Below, piece by piece: positions 6,704-13,046 of a stretch of 21,971 nucleotides of DNA (the stretch's first letter is position 1; the number at the start of each line of letters is the position of its first letter). Both the position numbers and the translations under genes were made by a program. Source of the stretch: Candidatus Omnitrophota bacterium (GTDB lineage: Bacteria; Omnitrophota; Gorgyraeia; Pluralincolimonadales; Pluralincolimonadaceae); contig JAGUXU010000024.1 of the NCBI GenBank assembly GCA_020061685.1, positions 1-21,971 of the forward strand. The letters run 5' to 3'. The notes beneath the pieces were generated by a model. That model ran no database searches. It was not told the origin of the DNA and saw nothing but the letters and a program-made list of their open reading frames with translations.

Positions 6704-6724
6704 AAAATACTCCGTGGAGTTTTT
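6704..6724 (-). promoter_or_regulatory. Small hairpin covering the ribosome site of the SPOR gene
   Basis: The arms ACTCC and GGAGT (plus-strand 6709-6713 and 6716-6720) are complementary, with a loop of 2-4 bases; three further A-T pairs lie beyond one mismatch. The GGAG half is the ribosome site, 6 bases before the ATG at 6703, so folding would hide it. The stem is short, so any effect would be weak. Confidence 0.35.
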
Positions 6725-6753
6725 ATATTATCATAAAGAGGGTAAAAACGCAA
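6725..6753 (-). promoter_or_regulatory. Possible promoter of the SPOR/small basic protein genes
   Basis: On the minus strand TTGCGT (6748-6753) and TAATAT (6725-6730) are 17 bases apart, each four of six to consensus. The -35 box abuts the stop codon of the AsmA-like gene. A start of transcription near 6718 would place the hairpin at 6704-6724 at the extreme 5' end of the message. This is a moderate match only. Confidence 0.4.
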
Positions 6754-7458
6754 TTACTTTTTGCCGCCCGTCGACTGGACCTCTAATTTCACGCCTCCCG
6801 TAGAAAAGAAGACGCTGGAAGGCTTATGGGGATCCCCCTTCACCGAGAGCCTGACCGAATACCATCCCTGCGCGTCCTCATCCGCGAGGAACCGGCTCTC
6901 TTTGCCGTCCCCGCTCCCCAAAACCTGTTTATTTATCTTGAACACCATATTATAGTCCACCTTTTTGTCCTTAAAGCGGGTAAACTCCCCCAATAGCTTA
7001 AAATCGGGGCCGGCGGCATTCAGGCCGTGGACTTCAAAAGAGCCCTTCTTCATCGTTATTACGGCGCTTATATCATCAAACCTGTAAGTATCCTGCACGG
7101 GCACGCCGAGCGGCTTTAAGATGCCGTTCAAGGAATTAGAAAGGCCGGAACTGATCCCTACATTCTTAAGTTCGCAGTCCAGGACCGCGTTCGCTTTGAT
7201 GACCTTCGAGGCATCAAGCCGAATATGCGCCCCTTCGGCCGTAAAGGCCAACCCGCTTTTATCCATGGCCTTTACATCCGAGACTATCAACTGCGCCGGA
7301 AATTCAAAGCGCGTCTTCCCGAAGACTACGGTCATATCGAGGGTCTTTTCTATCCGGGAGATCACAAAATCTTTGAGCAGATACGGGGTCAGGGGCGAAT
7401 ATAGAACAGCTATGATTATCGCAATAAAAAGGACTACATAGATCAAACGGTTCCTCAT
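6754..7458 (-). CDS. AsmA-like / DUF748-type envelope protein, short
   Basis: A 234-residue protein with an N-terminal membrane anchor (about 5-24, LIYVVLFIAIIIAVLYSPL) followed by beta-strand-rich sequence. The stretch with TAEGAHIRLDAS, ANAVLDCELKNVGI and later FEVHGLNAAGPDFKLLGEF resembles the repeats of AsmA, DUF748 and GspN proteins. Those proteins act in lipid or envelope transport or outer-membrane assembly. At 234 residues it is far shorter than true AsmA/TamB proteins, closer to a GspN-sized protein. It overlaps the dgt stop by 4 bases (ATGA). Assignment is by fold pattern only, with no catalytic motif to confirm it. The biological role is unknown. Confidence 0.5.
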   Translation of the reverse strand: MRNRLIYVVLFIAIIIAVLYSPLTPYLLKDFVISRIEKTLDMTVVFGKTRFEFPAQLIVSDVKAMDKSGLAFTAEGAHIRLDASKVIKANAVLDCELKNVGISSGLSNSLNGILKPLGVPVQDTYRFDDISAVITMKKGSFEVHGLNAAGPDFKLLGEFTRFKDKKVDYNMVFKINKQVLGSGDGKESRFLADEDAQGWYSVRLSVKGDPHKPSSVFFSTGGVKLEVQSTGGKK

Positions 7459-8612
7459 CGCATCCTTTCGTACGGGTTAAACAGCTTTATATACTCGTCT
7501 AAGGCGTACCTATCCGTCATCCCCGCTATATAATCACAGACGACACGATGGGACCCTTCCGCGCTCAGGCGGCCCTTGCTGGTAGGAGGCAGCTGCTCGG
7601 GGTTTGAGAGGTATACGTTAAAAAGTTCGCGTATAAACCTGCGTGATTTATCGGACATCCTCACTACCTTATGATGCATATAGAGGTTATCAAACAGGAA
7701 TTTCTTGAGCGCCTTCCGCTCCTCCAGTAATTTTTGTGAAAAGAGAATGATCCTCTCTGATGCCTCCCGGGCATCCTCCGAGGTCTTTATCTTAAACTCG
7801 CCTATCCTCCTCTCGGATTCCGTGATAAGGTCCGTCACCTCTGTATTTATAAGGGCCCTTATGATCTGGTATTTCCTTATCTGGCCTTTCAGGCCGGGAT
7901 ATCTGGTGTTTATCTTCCCGTCTATATCCCCCCATAACGGGACCTCGCGCAGGTCCTCTTCCTTGATAAGCCCGGATGTCAGGCCGTCATCCAGGTCATG
8001 GTTGTCATAGGCGATCTCATCGGAGAGATCGACGATTTGAGCCTCCAGGGTCGGGGATTTATCGGGTTCCAGTTCTATAAGACTGCTGGCGCGGTCATAC
8101 GGGGTGGAGTGCTTATTGATCCCTTCCCTGACCTCCCAGCTTAAATTTAATCCCTTGAAATCGGGGTATCTTTCTTCTAGCAGGTCTACGACCCTTAAGC
8201 CCTGCAGGTTATGGTCAAAACCACCGTGGTCCTTCATCAGGGTACGGAGCTCCTCTTCCCCTGAATGGCCGAACGGCGGATGGCCGATGTCGTGCGCTAA
8301 TGCCACCGCTTCCGCCAGGTCCCCGTTCAGACCGAGGCCACGCGCTATAGAAACGGCGATCTGCGCGACTTCAAGGGTATGGGTAAGGCGCGTACGGTAA
8401 TAGTCGCCCTCATGATTCACGAATACCTGTGTCTTGTATTCCAGCCGGCGGAACGCCGTTGAATGGATGACCCTGTCCCTGTCGCGCTGATAACAGGTCC
8501 TGTAAGGATGCTCCTCTTCTTTATGGACCCTGCCCCTTGTATGCCTCGCCTTCATCGCGTACGGAGCGAGGGTCTTTATCTCTATTTCTTCTATTTCCCG
8601 GCGCGTGAACAT
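7455..8612 (-). CDS. dgt: dNTP triphosphohydrolase (dGTPase-like, HD domain)
   Basis: A 385-residue HD-superfamily enzyme that removes triphosphate from deoxynucleotides (dGTP in the best known members). Visible sites are H78 in RLTHTLEV, the doublet H107-D108 in ALAHDIGHPPFGH, and D198 in LSDEIAYDNHD. The N-terminal RDRDRVIHSTAFRRLEYKTQVF block is the conserved substrate and oligomer region. Length fits the shorter dGTPase-like group. The start overlaps the HIT gene by 22 bases; I keep it because LxPYAMxAxxxRGR at the N-terminus is a family feature. Substrate choice (dGTP or any dNTP) cannot be read here. The gene is downstream of two other phosphohydrolase-type genes. Confidence 0.93.
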   Translation of the reverse strand: MFTRREIEEIEIKTLAPYAMKARHTRGRVHKEEEHPYRTCYQRDRDRVIHSTAFRRLEYKTQVFVNHEGDYYRTRLTHTLEVAQIAVSIARGLGLNGDLAEAVALAHDIGHPPFGHSGEEELRTLMKDHGGFDHNLQGLRVVDLLEERYPDFKGLNLSWEVREGINKHSTPYDRASSLIELEPDKSPTLEAQIVDLSDEIAYDNHDLDDGLTSGLIKEEDLREVPLWGDIDGKINTRYPGLKGQIRKYQIIRALINTEVTDLITESERRIGEFKIKTSEDAREASERIILFSQKLLEERKALKKFLFDNLYMHHKVVRMSDKSRRFIRELFNVYLSNPEQLPPTSKGRLSAEGSHRVVCDYIAGMTDRYALDEYIKLFNPYERMR

Positions 8613-9079
8613 TTTTTCAGTCTGTCGTAGAGGGCATCCAGTGACTCGGAGATCACTTTGGTAGAGGTAAAGACAGGCATAAAATTAGAGTCGCCTGCCC
8701 AGCGCGGCACCAGATGGATATGGACGTGGTCTTTCAAGCCGGCGCCGGCGGCCCTGCCGATGTTTATGCCTATATTATAGCCTTCGGGATGCATGGTCTT
8801 CGAGAGAAGTTCCTGCGAACCCTTCAAGAGACGCATAAGATCGAGGGTCTCTTCGTCGTTTAATTTGGCTATATCATTGACATGTCGATAGGGGACGATC
8901 ATCATATGTCCGTTATTATAGGGATAGATATTAAGGATAGAGAATGAATGCCGGCTGCGATGTACTATATAATTCGTCCTGTCTTTTTTAGATTTGGGTT
9001 TGGAGCAGAATATGCATCCTTTTATAGAGCCCACCTTGGTTATATATTTGGACCTCCAGGGCGCCCAGAGTTTATCCAT
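8591..9079 (-). CDS. HIT-family nucleotide hydrolase/phosphorylase (Ap4A phosphorylase-like)
   Basis: A 162-residue histidine-triad protein. The triad is H118-V-H120-I-H122 followed by LVPRW. The N-terminus has the LWAPWRSKYI block and a C22-x2-C25 pair, likely zinc-binding, seen in the ~160-residue HIT group that includes mycobacterial Ap4A phosphorylase. It probably acts on dinucleoside polyphosphates or other nucleoside phosphate conjugates in the cytoplasm. It overlaps the upstream phosphodiesterase stop by one base and the downstream dgt start by 22 bases. Exact substrate is not readable. Confidence 0.9.
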   Translation of the reverse strand: MDKLWAPWRSKYITKVGSIKGCIFCSKPKSKKDRTNYIVHRSRHSFSILNIYPYNNGHMMIVPYRHVNDIAKLNDEETLDLMRLLKGSQELLSKTMHPEGYNIGINIGRAAGAGLKDHVHIHLVPRWAGDSNFMPVFTSTKVISESLDALYDRLKKCSRAGK

Positions 9080-9576
9080 CAGAGGTTCTCCTGTAATTTT
9101 ATGATCTTCCCCGTTATCTTGTCGGTTATCTCTAAGATACCGTAAGAATTATAGGGCGTGAATACCTTGTCCGAGACGCTGCCGGGATTAAAGAAGAGTA
9201 TCCCCTCTTTTGTCTCGTTTACCGGGTGATGGGAATGCCCGAATACGATACAGTCCACTTTTTCTCCTTTGAATTCCGCGAACACCCGTTCCGTCAACCC
9301 TTCGGGCGGGCCCCATCCGTGGATCAGGCCGATCCGGAAATTTCCCGCCTCGATTATTTCTTTCGGTTTCAGAACGGCCGCGATCTCTCTGGAATCCATA
9401 TTTCCGGAGACGGCGACGGTCTTTTTCAGTTTTCTTAATTTTTCGAGGAATTTTACCTCGGCCAGATCGCCCGCGTGCAATATCAGATTGACCTCTTTAA
9501 GGCCGTCATATACGGCCTTCGGGATATCTTTGGCCATCCTCGGTATATGTGTATCGGATAAGACGCCGATCCTCAT
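9079..9576 (-). CDS. YfcE/MJ0936-type metallophosphoesterase
   Basis: A 165-residue calcineurin-like phosphodiesterase of the short YfcE family. All metal-binding motifs are present: D8-x-H10 in SDTH, D37 in HAGD, N59 in GNMD, H86 in IHGW and H114-x-H116 in GHSH. The GN-D loop has Met where many members have Cys or His. Members hydrolyse phosphodiesters in vitro (often bis-pNPP), and the physiological substrate is generally unknown. It is sandwiched between the ATPase (3-base gap) and the HIT gene (1-base overlap), so translation of the three is probably linked. Confidence 0.92.
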   Translation of the reverse strand: MRIGVLSDTHIPRMAKDIPKAVYDGLKEVNLILHAGDLAEVKFLEKLRKLKKTVAVSGNMDSREIAAVLKPKEIIEAGNFRIGLIHGWGPPEGLTERVFAEFKGEKVDCIVFGHSHHPVNETKEGILFFNPGSVSDKVFTPYNSYGILEITDKITGKIIKLQENL

Positions 9577-9579
9577 TTT

Positions 9580-11265
9580 CTACGCCGTCTCCCGTTTATC
9601 TATATCACCGGCTGCCGCTTCCCGCGAGACCGCCTTGGCCAGATCGAACAGGACCATCCTTTGCTTTCCGGCGATATCGACCAATTCATTCAGCTCCTTC
9701 AGGGACCAGATCCACATCTTAGCCTCTTTCGCTATCAATTTGGTGTTCGCGTCCATCTCGGACGGCGAAACTATGATCTTCCGTTTGATATCCCTGTTCT
9801 GCTGCTTGCAATAATCCAGGAAATCCGTTATATCGCTTTCCTTCAGCGGAGTAAGCCCTATTAAAAAAGCCCAAAGGCATCCGGGGCCGGATAAAAGCAG
9901 GCATGAGACACCTCCTCTTCCCGTATGCCGCACATCCGCCGTCTTAAAACCGGGGAACTTGAAACTTCTCCTGCCTATCTCGACAAGCTCTCCGTCAAAA
10001 GAGATAAAAAGTTCGGATAGCCGCCGGATATAATCCTGTTTGGATACTTCGGCATATTTATTCAGGCATTCCTTTATCTCCAGGTTGAATTTTGAGACCT
10101 TCGGTTCGTAGCCGAGGTCCAGCAGATATTCCTTGTTCTGATGCACATTCCTCAACCAGAACTCAAAGACCTTGTCGCGGACCAAATAGAAGACGCCGTG
10201 TTTTACCGCCCAGCCGAAATCGATAAGCCTGTCCAGGAGCGGCCTTAACTCGGCCGTCTTCAGGCGCGACGCCGCCGATATCGCCTGGATCTTCCTGTTT
10301 CCGTTCGCGAGCGCGAGAAGGACGGGGATATAGCGCTCGTCCAGCTTTTCCAACTCCGAGACCACATTGGCGAAATGCTGGTTTAAGATCCCCTTGGAAT
10401 CAAAAAGGATCTCGGCAAACGTCTTTGTTATGGCGTCTACCTGATTATCCTTTGAGGTAGCGTTCAGATTATCGTCAAGGTTAAGAAGGATGCTGTCCAG
10501 ATAAAAAGGATGGCCGCCCGTAAAGGCGACCAAAAAATTGATGAACTGCCTCGGCAGATTATTCGTGCAAAGCCTGAAATTGATGAAATCGACCGCGGTG
10601 GAGGCGTCGAACGTCTCCAGTGCGCATGTCTCAAAATTGCCGAATAACAAAGATAATTTCTCGGAAAGGATCTCCCTGGCCTGGTTCATCTGAGAGGACG
10701 TCACTATATACATCGTGTCCTTCTGGACCATTATATACTTGCCCAGTATCGCGAACGCGTTATTGATCCCGAAATCCCCTATGCGGTGAAATTCGTCCAG
10801 TATGATCAAGGGATAAAGGGACGTCTCGGCATGGGCCATCGCCGGCAGCTCAAAGATGGCGGAATATGCCTGGGATATCTTGCCGGCCTTGATCAACGCC
10901 TCTATCGCTTTTATCGCCCTTACGGTCTTCGGCATCCTCTCGGAGGCGACCGGCATCAGTTCCGTGGCATCCTCTATCTTGTATTCGATATTGGTCAGGT
11001 ACTTGAAGAGAAGTGTTGAGATGAATTTTTCCGCAAAATTGGGAAATCCGTGGGGTTTTACTTCGATATAGACCGGGATGACATCCTTAAAAGACAAGCT
11101 ATCCATGAAGCGGTAGATCACGGATGTCTTTCCGTAATAAGGCGGCCCGATGATGGCGATATTCTGGCGATAGCCGTATCGTAAACCATCGACGCGTTTT
11201 TTCAGCAGTTCAAGCAGTTCGCCCCTGCCGAAAAAATTATTTCCTCTCGCGGGATCTAATAACAT
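9580..11265 (-). CDS. ATPase_2-family (archaeal-type) AAA ATPase with degenerate nuclease-like C-terminus
   Basis: A 561-residue protein. The opening FFGRGELLELLKKRV is the family's FxGRexEl motif, Walker A is GPPYYGKTS (40-48), and Walker B is LIILDE (153-158). An STAND-like TGGHPFY lies at 249-255. A winged-helix region at about 312-375 ends in LVRDKVFEFWLR. The segment about 415-540 (SELFISFDGELVEIG to SLKELNELV) follows the pattern of the restriction-endonuclease-like domain that often ends these proteins. At the place where an E-x-K active site is expected (about 465-470) the sequence is WAFLIG, so the domain looks nuclease-dead. STAND-type ATPases of this kind act as regulators or in defence, and no function is proven for this branch. 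It starts 12 bases after the NlpD-like gene ends. Confidence 0.72.
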   Translation of the reverse strand: MLLDPARGNNFFGRGELLELLKKRVDGLRYGYRQNIAIIGPPYYGKTSVIYRFMDSLSFKDVIPVYIEVKPHGFPNFAEKFISTLLFKYLTNIEYKIEDATELMPVASERMPKTVRAIKAIEALIKAGKISQAYSAIFELPAMAHAETSLYPLIILDEFHRIGDFGINNAFAILGKYIMVQKDTMYIVTSSQMNQAREILSEKLSLLFGNFETCALETFDASTAVDFINFRLCTNNLPRQFINFLVAFTGGHPFYLDSILLNLDDNLNATSKDNQVDAITKTFAEILFDSKGILNQHFANVVSELEKLDERYIPVLLALANGNRKIQAISAASRLKTAELRPLLDRLIDFGWAVKHGVFYLVRDKVFEFWLRNVHQNKEYLLDLGYEPKVSKFNLEIKECLNKYAEVSKQDYIRRLSELFISFDGELVEIGRRSFKFPGFKTADVRHTGRGGVSCLLLSGPGCLWAFLIGLTPLKESDITDFLDYCKQQNRDIKRKIIVSPSEMDANTKLIAKEAKMWIWSLKELNELVDIAGKQRMVLFDLAKAVSREAAAGDIDKRETA

Positions 11266-11277
11266 TATGATAAAACC

Positions 11278-11961
11278 TTACGGCAAATAATGAAACGGAT
11301 TCTGGGGCCTGTGCCCCTTCCTGATCTCGAAATGTAAATACGGCGTCTCGCTCCTGCCCGTCGAGCCCACCTTGGCGATGGGAGCGGACTGCGTTACCGC
11401 TTCGCCGGGCCTGACAAGGACCTCCGAGTTATGCGCGTAAACCGTCTGGTAGCCGTCTCCGTGTTCCAGTATGACGGTCTTGCCATAACCCCTCATCTTA
11501 TCTTCGGAAAATATCACCCTGCCGCTTCTTGCGGCGACGACCGGCACCCCTACTTTTGCCTGGATATCGACGCCCTTATTGGGGGTGCTTCCCTGTTTCT
11601 CTCCGAACGACGATATTACCCTGCCTTTGAGGGGCCAGATAAAATCTTCCTTTGAATGAACGGCTGCCGCCGGGGCTTTGACCTGTGCCGGCTTGCTTGC
11701 CGACGGTATAAAGATCACCTGCCCGGCCTCGATGCGTTCCGCGTCGCTAAGGCCGTTTACGGAGACCACCTTTTCCAGTTCGACGCCGTAATTCTTCGAG
11801 ATACGCCACAGCGTCTCGCCTTTAACGACCTTATGATATACGCCCTGTTGTTTCGTGGCGGCCGGCGTAACTTGTCTCGGAGGTGAAACGACAGGCGCCC
11901 CCGCGCAACCTCCCAACATCAAGACAAAAATCGCCGAGCTTATTACTCTAAGATAGGACAT
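11278..11961 (-). CDS. nlpD: NlpD-like LysM/LytM lipoprotein, probably catalytically inactive
   Basis: A 227-residue envelope lipoprotein. The signal peptide ends in lipobox LGGC with C19 as the acylated residue. A LysM domain (about 42-86, KVVKGETLWRISKNYG) binds peptidoglycan, and an M23/LytM domain fills about 105-225. In active M23 enzymes the metal and catalytic sites are HxxxD, a central His and HxH. Here the first His is Asn128 (NKGVD, with D132 kept), H177 is kept (YAHN), and the first His of HxH is Tyr208 (YLH, H210 kept). This is the same pattern of loss as in E. coli NlpD, which activates an amidase rather than cutting itself. The gene follows the tRNA-Gly. Its ribosome site (AGGA) is unusually close to the ATG. 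Confidence 0.85.
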   Translation of the reverse strand: MSYLRVISSAIFVLMLGGCAGAPVVSPPRQVTPAATKQQGVYHKVVKGETLWRISKNYGVELEKVVSVNGLSDAERIEAGQVIFIPSASKPAQVKAPAAAVHSKEDFIWPLKGRVISSFGEKQGSTPNKGVDIQAKVGVPVVAARSGRVIFSEDKMRGYGKTVILEHGDGYQTVYAHNSEVLVRPGEAVTQSAPIAKVGSTGRSETPYLHFEIRKGHRPQNPFHYLP

Positions 11962-12045
11962 ATCCTGTCAACTTTTGACTAAATGTCCCTCGTCGCCCCG
12001 CTCCTCGGGACAAATTTTGCCCGCCTTAAAAGAGTTGTCAAAATT
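11962..12045. other. Intergenic gap between tRNA-Gly and the NlpD-like gene
   Basis: This gap contains a pair of 8-base inverted arms, AAATTTTG (12012-12019) and CAAAATTT (12039-12046), starting at the CCA end of the tRNA. A second 6-base pair TGTCCC/GGGACA lies at 11984-11989 and 12007-12012. Neither is a GC-rich stem followed by a U tract, so I do not call a terminator. A candidate promoter overlaps the first pair. No small gene is visible. Confidence 0.45.
12014..12041 (-). promoter_or_regulatory. Possible promoter of the nlpD-like run
   Basis: On the minus strand a perfect -35 TTGACA (12036-12041) is followed after 16 bases by CAAAAT (12014-12019), four of six to consensus. It begins 5 bases past the tRNA CCA end. 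The good -35 with a middling -10 suggests moderate strength. Confidence 0.4.
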
Positions 12046-12121
12046 TGGAGCGGGTGATGGGACTCGAACCCACGATATTCAGCTTGGGAAGCTGACGTTC
12101 TACCAACTGAACTACACCCGC
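12046..12121 (-). tRNA. tRNA-Gly (anticodon CCC)
   Basis: The minus strand folds as a complete cloverleaf: acceptor GCGGGTG pairs with CACCCGC, the D stem is GTTC/GAAC, the anticodon stem TCAGC/GCTGA with loop TTCCCAA, and the T arm GTGGG-TTCGAGT-CCCAT. Anticodon CCC reads the GGG codon of glycine. The discriminator base is T, and the CCA end is encoded (12046-12048). The mature part without CCA is 12049-12121. It lies 22 bases after the PfkB kinase stop. Confidence 0.97.
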
Positions 12122-12143
12122 GGGACTCCCTAAGTCACCGGCC

Positions 12144-13043
12144 TTAAAGATGCATCAACCTCTTGAATTTCTTATATCTGTCCGTTATCTCTCTCGGCTT
12201 CAATCGCAAGAGGCGCCTTACGCTGAAATCCTCGACAACATAAGATGCTAAGATTGTACCGTAAGCGCACGCCCTGCGCAAGGCAAATTCGCTCAATCTA
12301 TCCGACCTGCTTAAGTATCCCATAAAGCCCCCGGCAAATGTATCGCCCGCACCGGTCGGATCAAAAGGGTCTTCCAGGATATAAGCCGGATATGAAAAGA
12401 TGTAATTCCGGGAGGCGCAAAGAACGCCGTGTTCGCCTCTTTTTATTATAGCAATTTTGGGACCGCAAGAAAATATATATCTGGCGGCTTTAAGGAGATT
12501 ATGCTCTCCGGAGAATTCACGCGCCTCGGTATCGTTAGCGAAAAATATGTGGACGTCCTTCAGTAACCTCTTTAATTGACTGTGCTTATTCTCGATCCAG
12601 TAATTCATGGAATCGCAGGCGACAAGTTTGGGCCTATCCACCTGCCTTAAGACATCTTTTTGCAGGTCCGGGTCTATGTTCGCCAGGAATACGCTCTTTG
12701 AATCACGATATTCAACAGGGATAACGGGTTTAAAACCCGCGAAGACGTTCAAGTGAGTATAAATGGTGTGGGCGACGTTCAGGTCGTAGCCGTAATCGCC
12801 TTTCCATCGGAACGTCTTCCCGTCATCGACCGTCAGGCCTTTCAGGTCTATCCCCCTGTCCCTAAGCAGGGCAATATGGGATTTGGGGAAATCCGAACCG
12901 ACGGCGCCGACCAGCCGGACCGGACTGAAAAAACTCGCGGCATACGAAAAAAATACCGCGGAACCTCCGAGCGCCTCCTCCGCCTTGCCGAAGGGGGTCT
13001 TTACGGAATCCAAAGCTATCGAACCGACGACTAATAATGACAT
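12144..13043 (-). CDS. PfkB-family sugar kinase, substrate unknown
   Basis: A 299-residue ribokinase-fold kinase. The ATP/catalytic signature is DPTGAGDTFAGGF at 228-240 with catalytic base D234. A second family block is the N-terminal GGSAVFFSYAASFFS region (26-40). The stretch GKTFRWKGDYGYDLN (75-89) followed by LNVFAGFKP and FLANIDPDLQ is typical of a broad uncharacterised branch near the adenosine-kinase side of the family. It follows thiC by 3 bases and has a GAGG ribosome site. It does not show the N-terminal GDxMLDRY motif of heptose kinase RfaE1, although RfaE2 and GmhA are in the same operon and a kinase step is missing. Sugar, nucleoside and heptose substrates all remain open. Confidence 0.82.
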   Translation of the reverse strand: MSLLVVGSIALDSVKTPFGKAEEALGGSAVFFSYAASFFSPVRLVGAVGSDFPKSHIALLRDRGIDLKGLTVDDGKTFRWKGDYGYDLNVAHTIYTHLNVFAGFKPVIPVEYRDSKSVFLANIDPDLQKDVLRQVDRPKLVACDSMNYWIENKHSQLKRLLKDVHIFFANDTEAREFSGEHNLLKAARYIFSCGPKIAIIKRGEHGVLCASRNYIFSYPAYILEDPFDPTGAGDTFAGGFMGYLSRSDRLSEFALRRACAYGTILASYVVEDFSVRRLLRLKPREITDRYKKFKRLMHL

Positions 13044-13046
13044 TTT

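Noticed and set aside
8591..8612. Mis-called dgt start causing a 22-base overlap with the HIT gene
   Set aside because: The residues inside the overlap (the MFTRREIEE opening) lead straight into the family's APYAM block, and the HIT C-terminus is of normal length, so the overlap appears real.
11984..12012. Intrinsic terminator after the tRNA (TGTCCC/GGGACA arms)
   Set aside because: The stem is only 6 pairs with a 17-base loop and no T run follows on the minus strand.
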